Notes: generated from the letters alone by a model not told the origin. Numbered from the stretch's first letter, positions 43,583 through 52,868 are shown. The stretch: DNA of 64,000 nucleotides from CAZSLI01 sp964607705 (GCA_964607705.1 CAZSLI010000002.1:1-64000), one strand, 5' to 3'. Made by a program: numbers and translations.

Positions 43583-43933
43583 TCAGCGCTCAGTGCCGTA
43601 GCGCTGCCGAAACCGCTCCGCCCCCTGCTGCAGACGGTTACCCGCGCCACCGCTCGTGCGCATGAAGCGCTCGATCTCCATGGCGACGACGGGGTTCGGC
43701 AGGTACTCGCACTCGAACGCGCCCGATTCGCCGCCGCAGTCTATCACGAAGCCGGAGGCTAAAGCGTCGAGGATGACGCGCAGCCGGGCGCCGGAAACGC
43801 CCGTGGCACGCATTATCCGTTCGGAGTCCAGACGCTCGCCTGGGTGTTCACGGAAGAATCCGACCACATCGCGGGTTGCGGAAAGGGTGTCACGGTCATC
43901 CGGCAGGGCTTGTAGTGCCCTGCGAAGACTCAT
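43583..43933 (-). CDS. Small protein, possible winged helix
   Basis: A 116-residue protein. Residues 20-70 (DVVGFFREHPGERLDSERIM, then GVSGARLRVILDALASGFVI) look like a winged-helix DNA-binding domain. The C-terminal part is helical and ends GAERFRQRYGTER. Function is unassigned. GGAGAGGGGTC precedes the ATG. It lies between the GGDEF gene and the peptidoglycan-binding gene, so it may regulate one of them. Confidence 0.7.
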   Translation of the reverse strand: MSLRRALQALPDDRDTLSATRDVVGFFREHPGERLDSERIMRATGVSGARLRVILDALASGFVIDCGGESGAFECEYLPNPVVAMEIERFMRTSGGAGNRLQQGAERFRQRYGTER

Positions 43934-43947
43934 GACCCCTCCTCTCC

Positions 43948-45441
43948 TCAGCCTCGGGCAGCCTCCACCCGGTTCTTTCCCGCTCGCTTCGCACGATACA
44001 TCGCCGCGTCGGCCGCTTCCACTAGCTTGAGCGCGGTCCGAGCGTCGGGCGGGTAGGCGGCGACACCCATGGAGACCGTCCGGTTGACCTTCGCCCCGTC
44101 GGTGGGCGCGAAGTCGATGTTCTCGATGTCGGAACGGATGCGTTCGGCGACCGCCGAAGCACCGTCGCGGTCGGTCTCGGGAAGCACCAGCACGAACTCC
44201 TCGCCGCCGTAGCGCGCCGCGATGTCCATCTCTCTCAGGTTCCGCCGTATGACCGAGGAGACAGCCTTGAGCACGTCATCGCCTCGGGGATGGCCGTAGG
44301 AGTCGTTGAACTCCTTGAAGTCGTCGATGTCGAGCATGATGAGAGCCATGGGGTGCCCGAAGCGCGCCGAGCGCTTGAACTCCTCCTCGAGCCGCTGCTG
44401 GAAGTGACCGTGGTTGTACAGCTCGGTGAGCCGGTCGGTCACAGAGAGCCTCTCGAGCTCGCCGTGCAGAAGGGCGTTCTGAAGCGACAGCGAGGCCTGA
44501 TTGCCCAGCACGTGCAAGCGCTCCATCTCGGCGGCCGAAAGCTCACGATGCGTGGCCGACGCCATGACCATGACTCCGAACACGTTCTCGCCGGCCCTCA
44601 GCGGTACCGCCGCCTGGCTGACGATCTCCTTAGCATCTTGGAGCCAGGCCGCCGAGGACGACCCGGACTGCACGAGTGCCTCCTGGACGGCTCCTTCACG
44701 GAACGCGTAGCCGAGGACCGTCTCGGAAACCGGTACGACCAGCCGAAACGCGCTCTCGGCCCGCCCCTGTGACGCGCGCAGGTGCAGTGTCCAGTCTTCG
44801 CGGTTGAACAGGTAGACGCAGCTGATCTCCGCGCCGAGGATGCCGTTGCAGCCGTCGACGATGAGCGAGCAGACGTCGTCGACCGACGTGTAGCTGGTGA
44901 GCGCCTTGAAGAACTCGTGCGTGAAGAAGATCTCGGCGAGTCGGCTCTCGAGTTCTTCATTCGCCCGCTCGAGCGCCTCCTTGCTCGAAGAGAGACGGCG
45001 CTCGTGGCTGCGGATCTTGTCGTAGGCCACCTGCAGCTCGACGAAGAGCCTCTCCTGCTCCTCGCCGCGCTTCTTGGCGACCATGAGGTCCCACAGCAGT
45101 TCGGAACCCGCGCCGCCGATGAGCCCGACCTGTACCGGACGCTGCGCCTCGAGCTCCGCTCGGATACGCGCGTCGCCGCTCATGTCGACGATGAGGTCGA
45201 GGTCGGGGACCTGGAAGACCTCGGTAAGTTCCGACGTGCAGAATATCCCGAGGTCAGCGGCCAGACGTGCCGCCGGGCCACCGACACTTGCGGCACACAA
45301 GGCACTCACGGCGACCGTCTCGGACTCGCTCATGAGCCTGAGGATCATCGCGGCGCGCTCTCCCCCTCCGACGATCGCCAGCGTCGTACGCCGGGCGGTC
45401 CTGTCGGAAAGCGATATGCCTATGCCGTCGGTCAATGTCAC
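43948..45441 (-). CDS. Rossmann-GAF-GGDEF diguanylate cyclase
   Basis: A 497-residue protein. Residues 15-125 resemble a nucleotide-binding Rossmann domain of the oxidoreductase type (LAIVGGGERAAMILRLM, DLDLIVDMSGDARIRAEL). A coiled coil (IRSHERRLSSSKEALERANE) and a GAF domain (about 190-320) follow. The GGDEF domain has LTELYNHGHFQQRLEEEF, IMLDIDDFKEFNDSYGH and the active site RYGGEEF. It should make c-di-GMP, perhaps gated by a dinucleotide. It is 19 bases behind cheD. GTG start at 45441 avoids overlap. Confidence 0.87.
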   Translation of the reverse strand: MTLTDGIGISLSDRTARRTTLAIVGGGERAAMILRLMSESETVAVSALCAASVGGPAARLAADLGIFCTSELTEVFQVPDLDLIVDMSGDARIRAELEAQRPVQVGLIGGAGSELLWDLMVAKKRGEEQERLFVELQVAYDKIRSHERRLSSSKEALERANEELESRLAEIFFTHEFFKALTSYTSVDDVCSLIVDGCNGILGAEISCVYLFNREDWTLHLRASQGRAESAFRLVVPVSETVLGYAFREGAVQEALVQSGSSSAAWLQDAKEIVSQAAVPLRAGENVFGVMVMASATHRELSAAEMERLHVLGNQASLSLQNALLHGELERLSVTDRLTELYNHGHFQQRLEEEFKRSARFGHPMALIMLDIDDFKEFNDSYGHPRGDDVLKAVSSVIRRNLREMDIAARYGGEEFVLVLPETDRDGASAVAERIRSDIENIDFAPTDGAKVNRTVSMGVAAYPPDARTALKLVEAADAAMYRAKRAGKNRVEAARG

Positions 45442-45460
45442 TATCCGGCCCCCATGGCCC

Positions 45461-45976
45461 CTAAAGCCTACGCACGCCAAACTGATAGCTCTTCACGAGC
45501 ATCTCACCCGTCTGCAGAACCAATTCCACCGTGCGGGCGTGCGCCTCACCTGTATCTTCGGCTTCCAGCACCACTGACATGAGTGCGAGCTGCCGCTTGC
45601 ACTCGGCGACGTTGCGCCCGCCGATCGCCGCGACGTTGGTGTCACCGCGGAACATCGCAGCCCCACCGGCGAGCTTTGCCCTCATGCGGCGCTTCAGGCA
45701 GCCCTCGGCGAGAAGCATCTCGACGAGCCGAGGGATGGCGTAGTCGGCGAACCGGCCGCCGGTCGCTCCCGAGCTTGCGCCGCCCGGTGTCGGGAGCATC
45801 ACATGCGCCAGGCCACCGGCATGAGCGTAGGGGTCGTAGATGGCGACGCCGACGCACGAGCCGAGCGCGGGCGTGAACAGGCGCTTCGGCGCAGTCGCGA
45901 CCACGAGTTCGCCGATGCCGACTTCTATGAGGTCGGGGTCGCTCTCGAAGTCGAGGATGTCGTGTCCGCCGGCCAT
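45461..45976 (-). CDS. cheD: Chemoreceptor glutamine deamidase CheD
   Basis: CheD deamidates receptor glutamines and binds CheC. The 171-residue protein has the catalytic Cys in TPALGSCVGVAIYDP, the His in GGLAHVMLPTP, and Thr/Asn positions in AKLAGGAAMFRG and NVAAIGGRNVAE. It is of normal length. It lies three bases after cheC, which is the known functional pair. Confidence 0.93.
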   Translation of the reverse strand: MAGGHDILDFESDPDLIEVGIGELVVATAPKRLFTPALGSCVGVAIYDPYAHAGGLAHVMLPTPGGASSGATGGRFADYAIPRLVEMLLAEGCLKRRMRAKLAGGAAMFRGDTNVAAIGGRNVAECKRQLALMSVVLEAEDTGEAHARTVELVLQTGEMLVKSYQFGVRRL

Positions 45977-45979
45977 GGG

Positions 45980-46591
45980 CTACGAGACGCCGAGCCGACC
46001 CAGCAACACGGGTATCGAGTCGGTGGCTGGCACGAAGAACAGACCGGCCTCAACAGTCGCGCTCTCGTCGATGAATGCGGTCCGTACCAGGATCGCGTCC
46101 TCGGCAGCCGAACCCACCTCGGCGATCGCAGTCTCCATCACCGCTCCGGCCATGTCGAACGCCATCGCCGCGTTGGATGGCAGGACGTCGAGATCGGCCA
46201 TCCGCGCGATCGCCGCAAGATAGGCCGAGATGAGGATCGACGCGGCGTGTCGAAGCAGGGCCTCTTCCTCGTGGCCGATGGAGACGGTCTGAGGGGTCTC
46301 GTGGCCGTGAAGGAGGTCGACCAGCGCGAGCGCGGCCTCCCTCCTGGCGACGAACAGCATCCCGCCCGACAGATCGCCGAGGAGACGCGAGTAGACGGCC
46401 AGCACGAGCAGCTCCGGTCCACCCAACGCCCTCGGCACGTCGGCCAAGTGTATGACCTCGATCTCGGGCACCTTGAGGTTCACGGGCCGGTCGACGAGCT
46501 GCGAGAGCGCGGTGGCTGCGTGTCCTGCGCCGATACCCCCGATCTCGCGGAGCGCATCCAGCTGCAACGGTGTGAGGCTGTCGAGCCGCAT
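45980..46591 (-). CDS. cheC: CheC-like protein with degenerate phosphatase centres
   Basis: A 203-residue CheC homologue. The first helix pair reads LDALREIGGIGAGHAATALS; in active CheC the residue after EVG is Asn, but here it is Gly. The second centre, normally S-X3-E-X2-N, reads ALLRHAASILISAYL with His and Ser in place of Glu and Asn. Both CheY-P phosphatase sites are thus damaged by inspection. It may act only as a CheD partner. cheA lies one base upstream. Confidence 0.85.
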   Translation of the reverse strand: MRLDSLTPLQLDALREIGGIGAGHAATALSQLVDRPVNLKVPEIEVIHLADVPRALGGPELLVLAVYSRLLGDLSGGMLFVARREAALALVDLLHGHETPQTVSIGHEEEALLRHAASILISAYLAAIARMADLDVLPSNAAMAFDMAGAVMETAIAEVGSAAEDAILVRTAFIDESATVEAGLFFVPATDSIPVLLGRLGVS

Positions 46592-46592
46592 G

Positions 46593-48572
46593 TCACCCCT
46601 CCTGGTACGTGAACAGCGACCGAGGATCGAGGATGAGGATCACACGGCCATCGCCGAGGATCGTCGCGCCCGAGAAGCCACGCGTATCCCTGAACAGGCG
46701 TGACAGCGGCTTGACCACGATCTCCGTCCTGCCTGCGAACGCGTCGACGTGCAACGCCTTGAGCTCCCCCGCCGACTGGACAAGCACGACGTTGGAGCCG
46801 GGCTCTGGCATGCGATTGCTGTCGCCGCCGAAGAGGGCGACGTCGAGCCGGAACATGGGGACCACGACGCCGTCTCTGAGTATCAGGACGGGAGCTCCGT
46901 CCACGGTGTCGAGGTTGAGGTCCTCGGCGGCTATGACTTCTTCGACCGAGGAAAGCGGGAGCGCGAAGTCCTGCCCGCGCGATGTCACCAGCAAGGCGTG
47001 GACGATGGCGAGCGTGAGCGGCAGCCTGAGAATGAACGACGTACCCACGCCGATGGACGAGTGGATCTCGACGGTGCCGCCGAGATGCTCGATCTTGCCC
47101 TTCACGACGTCCATACCCACGCCGCGACCCGAGACCTTCGTAGCGGTCTCCGCTGTCGAGAAGCCCGGGACGCAGGTGATCATCAGGATGTCATCGTTGC
47201 CGTACTCGTGCCGGGCGGACTCTGCGACGATGCCGCGCTCCACCGCCTTGGCCCACACTCGTTCGGGATCGATGCCCTTGCCGTCATCGCTGACGGAGAT
47301 TGCAACGTGATCCCGCTCGCGTGCGGCCGACAGCGTGATGCGCCCGACAGCCGCCTTGCCAGTTGCTGCACGAGCGCTAGGCGACTCCACGCCATGATCG
47401 ATGCTGTTGCGAAGCAGGTGCACAAGGGGGTCGCCGATCTCGTCCAGCACGGTTCGATCGAGCTCGATATCGAGTCCCTGCATGTCGAAATCGATGTCCT
47501 TGCCGAGCTCGATGGCGAGGTCGCGAACCATGCGAGGGAACCGGTTGAAGATGTTGCCGACCGGCACCATCCTGGTCTGCATGACCTCGTACTGGAGATC
47601 GGTCGAGATCCTCTGGAGGTCACCTATGGTCTCGGCGAGCGCCGGATCGACTCGAGCGTCGGAGAGCTCCTCGAGGCGCGAGCGGAGGATCACGAGTTCC
47701 CCGACCAGGTCCACGAGAGTGTCGAGGTGTCCGATCGAGATGCGCACGGTCTGGGTCTCAGAGAGTTTCGGTACGCTCCTGATCTGGGCGCTCGCTCGCG
47801 GCGACAGTTGGGCCGGTGCAGCCGGAGTCGCGCTCTGCCGAGGTGCCACGCTCTTCTCGACGACGGTCACTTGCTCGACTTCCGAGACGTGCTCGGCAGC
47901 CTCCCCTATTGCCGCGGGTGAAGCGTTGCTTGCGAGGATGACCTTGAACTCGCGCTCAAACTCCTCATCTTCGATCTCGCGACCGGAGGGAACCGTATCG
48001 ACGACCCGGCCGATGTGGCTCAGGCGCTTGATCACCATATACGCACGAACAGCCTTGAGCACGCACGACTCTTCGAGCCTGACCGTGATGTCGTACTGGG
48101 CCGCTTCATCCGGCGTTGGACCGCCAGCCTGGTCAACCGGCTCATCGGCAGACTCGCCCGGTGCGGCGGGCGGTGCAGCCGACTGAGCTGCCACGCCCGC
48201 CGTCGCCGCCTCAAGAGCCGCGATGACGTCCGAGGGATCCACCGCAGAGCGGCCGTTGGACTCGTCATCTATAAGTTCGCGCACGACGTCGCTCGCGGCG
48301 AGCATCAGATCGATGACCGGCTGGTCGGGCTTGAGATCGCCCTTGCGGACCCGGTCCATCAGTCCTTCCATCTTGTGAGTGAGATCCGCTGTCCGCTCGT
48401 ATCCCATGGCAGCAGCCATGCCCTTGAGCGAGTGCGCGCCACGGAACACGATCTCGACCGGAGCCAGGTACGTCGGGTCGCGCTCAAGATCGAGCAAACC
48501 GTCGGTTATCTGCTGGAGGAAGTCCGCGCTCTCGGCGAGGAATACATCCCTGTAGGCATCCATGTCGGACAT
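46593..48572 (-). CDS. cheA: Chemotaxis histidine kinase CheA
   Basis: A 659-residue CheA. The P1 (Hpt) domain has the phospho-accepting His 47 in FRGAHSLKGMAAAMGYERT. A small P2-like part follows near residue 165-215. Dimerisation P3 contains DLVGELVILRSRLEE. The P4 kinase has LLRNSIDHGVESP, ISVSDDGKGIDPE and GRGVGMDVVKGKIEHLGG. The P5 regulatory domain ends in GDGRVILILDPRSLF. It overlaps cheB by one base (TGATG). Confidence 0.96.
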   Translation of the reverse strand: MSDMDAYRDVFLAESADFLQQITDGLLDLERDPTYLAPVEIVFRGAHSLKGMAAAMGYERTADLTHKMEGLMDRVRKGDLKPDQPVIDLMLAASDVVRELIDDESNGRSAVDPSDVIAALEAATAGVAAQSAAPPAAPGESADEPVDQAGGPTPDEAAQYDITVRLEESCVLKAVRAYMVIKRLSHIGRVVDTVPSGREIEDEEFEREFKVILASNASPAAIGEAAEHVSEVEQVTVVEKSVAPRQSATPAAPAQLSPRASAQIRSVPKLSETQTVRISIGHLDTLVDLVGELVILRSRLEELSDARVDPALAETIGDLQRISTDLQYEVMQTRMVPVGNIFNRFPRMVRDLAIELGKDIDFDMQGLDIELDRTVLDEIGDPLVHLLRNSIDHGVESPSARAATGKAAVGRITLSAARERDHVAISVSDDGKGIDPERVWAKAVERGIVAESARHEYGNDDILMITCVPGFSTAETATKVSGRGVGMDVVKGKIEHLGGTVEIHSSIGVGTSFILRLPLTLAIVHALLVTSRGQDFALPLSSVEEVIAAEDLNLDTVDGAPVLILRDGVVVPMFRLDVALFGGDSNRMPEPGSNVVLVQSAGELKALHVDAFAGRTEIVVKPLSRLFRDTRGFSGATILGDGRVILILDPRSLFTYQEG

Positions 48573-49669
48573 CAGTTGTACTCACCGCCCGAGCGCGCGC
48601 GGACGGCCCGGCGGATCTCGGCCGCCACGAGGCCTATGGGTACCTGCCGGTTGGTCGCGCCCGACCGAACCGTCGCCCCCGGCATGCCCCACACGATGCT
48701 GGTCGGTTCGTCCTGAACGACGATGTCGCCGCCTGCCTTCTTGATGCTCAATGCTCCATCCGCACCATCAGAGCCCATGCCGGTGAGCACCACGCCAACG
48801 GAGTGACCGCCGAAGATCGATGCGACACTCTTCATGAGGTAGTCACCAGCCGGCTTGACGCCGTGGAGGGAGGGCCCATCGGTCATCCGTAACACCGGTT
48901 GGCCCTCGCTGCGCTCCACAACGAGATGGCTGCCATGGGGAGCGATGTACGCGTGACCCGGCTCAAGGTGCATGCCTTCCTCGGCGATGCTGACCTTGAC
49001 CTCACTCACACTATCGAGCCTGCGAGCGAGTGAGTCGGCGAACCCCGCGGGAAGATGCTGGACCACGATGTAGGTCGCAGGCATCGAGGCCTGCAAGCCC
49101 GAGAAGACGCGTTCCAAAGCAGGAGGGCCGCCGGTCGACGATGCGATCGCCACACACGCGGAGATCCGCGTCGCTGTGATGGTGGGCGGCGCTACGGCGA
49201 TGGCGGGCTCTGCTGTCTTGAACAGCTCGGCGGCATTGGCCTGGACGACGAGTGCCGCCCTCTCAGGGGTGATCCGGTATGCCGTCTTGATCTTCTTGAG
49301 GAGGACCTCGGTCAGTTCGGTGATCGAGGTCGCAACCCCGGCACTGGGCTTGGCGAGGAAGTCCACCGCTCCCAAGGACAATGCCTTGTAGGTGGTCTCC
49401 GGGTCGTCGAGGGACGAGAGCATGACCACGCGCGCCGGCGAGTTCTTGCGGATATGCGGGAGCGCCTCGAGCCCATTGAGCTCAGGCATTTCGATGTCGA
49501 GCGTGATGACGTCGGGTTCGAGGTCCCGCGCCTTCTCGATGGCCTCGACGCCATCTCGCGCGCTGCCGATCACCTGGACGCGCGGGTCCATCGCAAGTGC
49601 CCTCGTAAGCATTTGGCGGATGAGCGCGGAGTCGTCGACTACGAGGACCCGGATCGACGTGGGCGGCAT
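48572..49669 (-). CDS. cheB: Protein-glutamate methylesterase CheB
   Basis: CheB removes methyl groups from receptors. The receiver domain (residues 1-120) has the acceptor Asp in DVITLDIEMPELNG and Lys in DFLAKPS. The esterase domain has the Ser site IASSTGGPPAL, the His site VVQHLPAGFADSL and the Asp site VLTGMGSDGADG. Start at 49669 (MPPTSIRVLVVDDSAL). It is 11 bases behind cheY. Confidence 0.95.
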   Translation of the reverse strand: MPPTSIRVLVVDDSALIRQMLTRALAMDPRVQVIGSARDGVEAIEKARDLEPDVITLDIEMPELNGLEALPHIRKNSPARVVMLSSLDDPETTYKALSLGAVDFLAKPSAGVATSITELTEVLLKKIKTAYRITPERAALVVQANAAELFKTAEPAIAVAPPTITATRISACVAIASSTGGPPALERVFSGLQASMPATYIVVQHLPAGFADSLARRLDSVSEVKVSIAEEGMHLEPGHAYIAPHGSHLVVERSEGQPVLRMTDGPSLHGVKPAGDYLMKSVASIFGGHSVGVVLTGMGSDGADGALSIKKAGGDIVVQDEPTSIVWGMPGATVRSGATNRQVPIGLVAAEIRRAVRARSGGEYN

Positions 49670-49680
49670 GATCTCGTTCC

Positions 49681-50052
49681 TCAGCCGACCGAAGCTTGCA
49701 GGCACTTCTTGACGGTCTCGAGCACCTTCGTCGGCTGGAAAGGCTTTACGAGAAAGTCGAGCGCGCCCGCCTCGAGCGCCTCAACGATCATCTTCTGCTG
49801 TCCCATCGCGCTCACCATAAGCACGCGGGCTGCGGGGTCTACGCGCTTGATCTCTCGAAGCGCCTCGATTCCATCGAGCTCGGGCATCGTGATGTCCATA
49901 GTCACCAGGTCCGGCCGGACCTCACCGTACTTCTCGATAGCGTCTCGGCCATTGACGGCTTCATGGATCGCGTAGCCCTCCCGGGCGAGTATGTCTCGGA
50001 TCATCATCCTCATGAACGCTGCATCATCGACGACCAGAATGGTCTTAGACAT
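49681..50052 (-). CDS. cheY: Chemotaxis response regulator CheY
   Basis: A single receiver domain of 123 residues. It has the acidic pair in ILVVDDAAFMRMMIRDIL, phospho-Asp in LVTMDITMPELDGIEAL, Ser/Thr switch in MVSAMGQQ, and Lys in DFLVKPFQP. CheY-P carries the signal from CheA to the motor or, here, possibly to pilus machinery, since flagellar genes are not in the window. It overlaps cheW by eight bases. Confidence 0.93.
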   Translation of the reverse strand: MSKTILVVDDAAFMRMMIRDILAREGYAIHEAVNGRDAIEKYGEVRPDLVTMDITMPELDGIEALREIKRVDPAARVLMVSAMGQQKMIVEALEAGALDFLVKPFQPTKVLETVKKCLQASVG

Positions 50053-50536
50053 CCGCGGGCACCTCTTCGTCGTCGGCTCCGGGGACCGCCGAGGCATACT
50101 CGGAACGGGGAACCGCCTCATCCAGGTTGAGCAGTATCACAAGCTTGCCGTCCCGCTCGACCACACCGGAGAAGGCGCGGGCGGTCTCAGGCGCCAAGAC
50201 GCCGTCGGGGACAGGGTTGACGGACTCGGGTTCGAACTCGGTGACCTCGGTAGCGGAATCCACAGCGACACCCACCGCGCCAGCAGCGCCCTCTGCGACA
50301 ACGATGCGCGAGAAGGTCCCCGGCTTGAATGGGATCCCCTTGAAGCGCATGTGGAGATCGACCACCGGAATGACGCGGCCACGGAGGTTGATCACCCCCA
50401 GCACCGAATGCGGGGCCCGGGGGACCGGCGTCGCCTCCTCGAAGCGGATGATGCTGTTGACGGCGGCGACCGGCAGGCCGTATTCCTCATCGGCCAGATG
50501 GAAGACCACGTAGCTGTTCGCCAGAGGTTTGCTCAT
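50045..50536 (-). CDS. cheW: Chemotaxis adaptor CheW
   Basis: CheW joins receptors to CheA. The 163-residue protein shows YVVFHLADEEYGLPVAAVNS, VLGVINLRGRVIPVVDLHMR, and ends its SH3-like barrel at LVILLNLDEAV. The acidic C-terminal tail (GADDEEVPADV) is extra. It lies between the MCP and cheY on the same strand. Confidence 0.94.
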   Translation of the reverse strand: MSKPLANSYVVFHLADEEYGLPVAAVNSIIRFEEATPVPRAPHSVLGVINLRGRVIPVVDLHMRFKGIPFKPGTFSRIVVAEGAAGAVGVAVDSATEVTEFEPESVNPVPDGVLAPETARAFSGVVERDGKLVILLNLDEAVPRSEYASAVPGADDEEVPADV

Positions 50537-50544
50537 CGCGTGCT

Positions 50545-51861
50545 CTAGTCGACCCGGAACCGGTGAACGGTCTCGTCGAGACGCTGCGCCATGTCGGCGA
50601 GATCCTGGGCCGACGCGGTGATCTCCTGCATACAGGCCGTCTGCTCTTCGGCAGCGGCGGCGGTCTCTTCGGCGGAAGCGGCGTTCTGCTCGACCACCGC
50701 AGCGATCTCGTGCATCGCCCGGTCGACATCCGTCGTGCGTCGCGCCTGCTCGCTCATCGACTTGGCGATCTCGTCGGCCAGCTGGCTCGTGCGGGAAACG
50801 GCGTCACTGATCGCGCGGAGCGCCTTGCCGCTGCGGCCGACGACCTCGCTGCCGACCTCGACCTCGCGCGTACCGATCTCCATGTATCGCACGGCCTTGG
50901 CTGTCTCCGCCTGAACGTCTTGGATGAGCTCTCCGATCCGCTCGGCCGCCTGCCCAGAGCCCTCGGCCAACTTGCGGACCTCCTCGGCGACGACCGAGAA
51001 CCCGCGGCCCGACTCGCCGGCACGCGCGGCCTCGATCGCTGCGTTGAGCGACAGGAGGTTGGTCTGGTCGGCGATGTTGGTGATGACGTCGACGATGCCG
51101 CCGATCTGCTCGCTTCGCTTGCCGAGGACTTCGACCGAGGATGCGAGCGTCTCGATGGCCTGCTGGACCTCGGCGATCTTCACGATCGCCTGCTCGGTCG
51201 CCTCCTCGCCAGCGCGAGCGACCTGTGCGGCCTCGAGACTCGTGGTCGCCGCCTCGGTCGCCTTTGACGCGACCTGCTCGGTTGTGGAGGTCATCAGGGC
51301 GACAGCGCGGCTGGTATCGTCGACCTTGCGCGACTGCAGCTCGGCACCATGCGCTATCTGCTGCACCGACGAAGAGATCTCGATCGTCGATGAGTTGATC
51401 TCCTCGGAAGACGCCGAGAGTTCGGATGCGGCCGCTGACACCGAATCGGCCGAGCGTCGCACCTGCGACGCGATGCCGGAGAGCGACTCGATGAGCAGGT
51501 TGCATTCGCGAGCAAGCTCGCCGATCTCGTCATTGCGCTGGATCCGGGCGCGTACGCGCAGATCCCCCTCGCCGGCCTGGATCATCGTGCCGCCCAGGTC
51601 GCGAAGCGGACGGAGGATCCTGTCCTTGAACTGGATGCGCCACAGCCAGGTCCCGACGGGCGCCATGAGGAACATCGCGACCGCGCCCACCGCCATGACC
51701 GGCGCCATCTCGGCCAACGAGAGGTCGAGGAAGTAGTAAGCGAAGATCGCCGTCAGAATCAGTCCGAACAAGACCGCCGGTCCGATCGCCACCCAGGTGA
51801 GCAGCGTAAAGATGAAGGACAGCCCGCCTCTGACGGTGCTATCCCTGTGTTCCTGCGCCAT
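50545..51861 (-). CDS. Methyl-accepting chemotaxis protein
   Basis: A 438-residue receptor. Two N-terminal helices (VAIGPAVLFGLILTAIFAYY and VMAVGAVAMFLMAPVGTWLW) are separated by only about eight residues, so a periplasmic domain is absent. A HAMP segment follows (KDRILRPLRDLGGTMIQAGE). The signalling domain has the tip LLSLNAAIEAARAGESGRGF. It lies between cheR and cheW and is presumably the cognate receptor of the operon. Confidence 0.92.
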   Translation of the reverse strand: MAQEHRDSTVRGGLSFIFTLLTWVAIGPAVLFGLILTAIFAYYFLDLSLAEMAPVMAVGAVAMFLMAPVGTWLWRIQFKDRILRPLRDLGGTMIQAGEGDLRVRARIQRNDEIGELARECNLLIESLSGIASQVRRSADSVSAAASELSASSEEINSSTIEISSSVQQIAHGAELQSRKVDDTSRAVALMTSTTEQVASKATEAATTSLEAAQVARAGEEATEQAIVKIAEVQQAIETLASSVEVLGKRSEQIGGIVDVITNIADQTNLLSLNAAIEAARAGESGRGFSVVAEEVRKLAEGSGQAAERIGELIQDVQAETAKAVRYMEIGTREVEVGSEVVGRSGKALRAISDAVSRTSQLADEIAKSMSEQARRTTDVDRAMHEIAAVVEQNAASAEETAAAAEEQTACMQEITASAQDLADMAQRLDETVHRFRVD

Positions 51862-51911
51862 CTGGCTCGTTCCCCTCCGCGGCCCTTCCGGGCAGCTGAC
51901 GTCCCCCCGGC

Positions 51912-52757
51912 CTAGTAGCGGACCGGCTTGCGATAGATACGCTCTCTGCCATCTATCGGCTCAAAGCGCTCCGCGGCTTGAGGGCTCAACTTCTCACTGC
52001 GCCCCAAGACGAGATAGCCTCCGCGCGCCAACGCTCCCCAAAACGTTTCGAGCGCTCGCGCCTGCTGCTCTCGATCGAAGTAGATGAACACGTTGCGGCA
52101 CATGATGAGATCGATCGATCGCTGTGGCGCCGGATCGAACAGGCTCGCTTCGCGGAACCGTACGATCTTGCGTACCGACGGGTCCATCTCGAACGCTTCG
52201 CGATTAACCGGCTGGGTGAATCGTACCTGATAACTGGCCGGGATGTGGCGCAGCCGCTGGTTGTCGAAGACGCCCAGCTCGGCCCTGCGCAGCGCCTCCC
52301 GGTCGAGGTCCGTCGCCAAGACTGACATCAGGTAGCGTGACTCGTCCTTCCCAACCGCGTCGAGCAGCATCATGGCGAGCGAATAGGGCTCTTCTCCGGT
52401 AGCACACGCCGCAGACCAAAGGCGGATCGTTCGACTTCGCCCCTCGGACTTCGACTCGAGCATGGGCCGCATGACATTACGCTTGATCGAGTCCCACACG
52501 ACCTGGTCGCGGAAGAACTCGGTGACGTTGATCGTCAGCGTGTCCAAGAGGCGTTCGTACTCGTTCGGATCCGACTCTAGGACATCGGCGTACTGCCTGA
52601 ACGAGTGCAGGTCGAGGGCGCGCAGCCGCGTGGTGATGCGCCGCTCCACGTACGCTCGACGATACAGCGACAAGTCGATGCCGCGTGCATCGTTGACCTT
52701 GTCGATGAGTCGGTCGAGGCTGCCGCGATAGACTCCTGAGGAACCGCCCTCTTCCAC
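51912..52757 (-). CDS. cheR: Chemotaxis protein methyltransferase CheR
   Basis: CheR uses SAM to methylate receptor glutamates. The 281-residue protein has an N-terminal helical domain (RRAYVERRITTRLRALDLHS) and the Rossmann part with TINVTEFFRD, LWSAACATGEEPYSLAMMLL, ATDLDREAL, and CRNVFIYFDREQQ. I chose the GTG at 52757, preceded by GGAGGGGGG. It is the first gene of the chemotaxis operon and is divergent from the L,D-transpeptidase gene. Confidence 0.93.
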   Translation of the reverse strand: MEEGGSSGVYRGSLDRLIDKVNDARGIDLSLYRRAYVERRITTRLRALDLHSFRQYADVLESDPNEYERLLDTLTINVTEFFRDQVVWDSIKRNVMRPMLESKSEGRSRTIRLWSAACATGEEPYSLAMMLLDAVGKDESRYLMSVLATDLDREALRRAELGVFDNQRLRHIPASYQVRFTQPVNREAFEMDPSVRKIVRFREASLFDPAPQRSIDLIMCRNVFIYFDREQQARALETFWGALARGGYLVLGRSEKLSPQAAERFEPIDGRERIYRKPVRY

Positions 52758-52815
52758 GCGCCCCCCTCCGACAGACACAACCGACCCCGCGTGTGAAGTG
52801 CTAGATATGCGCACC

Positions 52816-52821
52816 TATAAT
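52816..52821 (+). promoter_or_regulatory. -10 box of the L,D-transpeptidase gene
   Basis: A consensus TATAAT lies 47 bases before the GTG start. The -35 position 17 bases upstream reads GTGAAG, a weak match. The 111-base divergent gap with cheR holds no other feature. Confidence 0.5.
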
Positions 52822-52868
52822 AGTATGCCAGTCAGTTCGTGCATCTCGCCGAAGAAAGGCGCCGGCTG

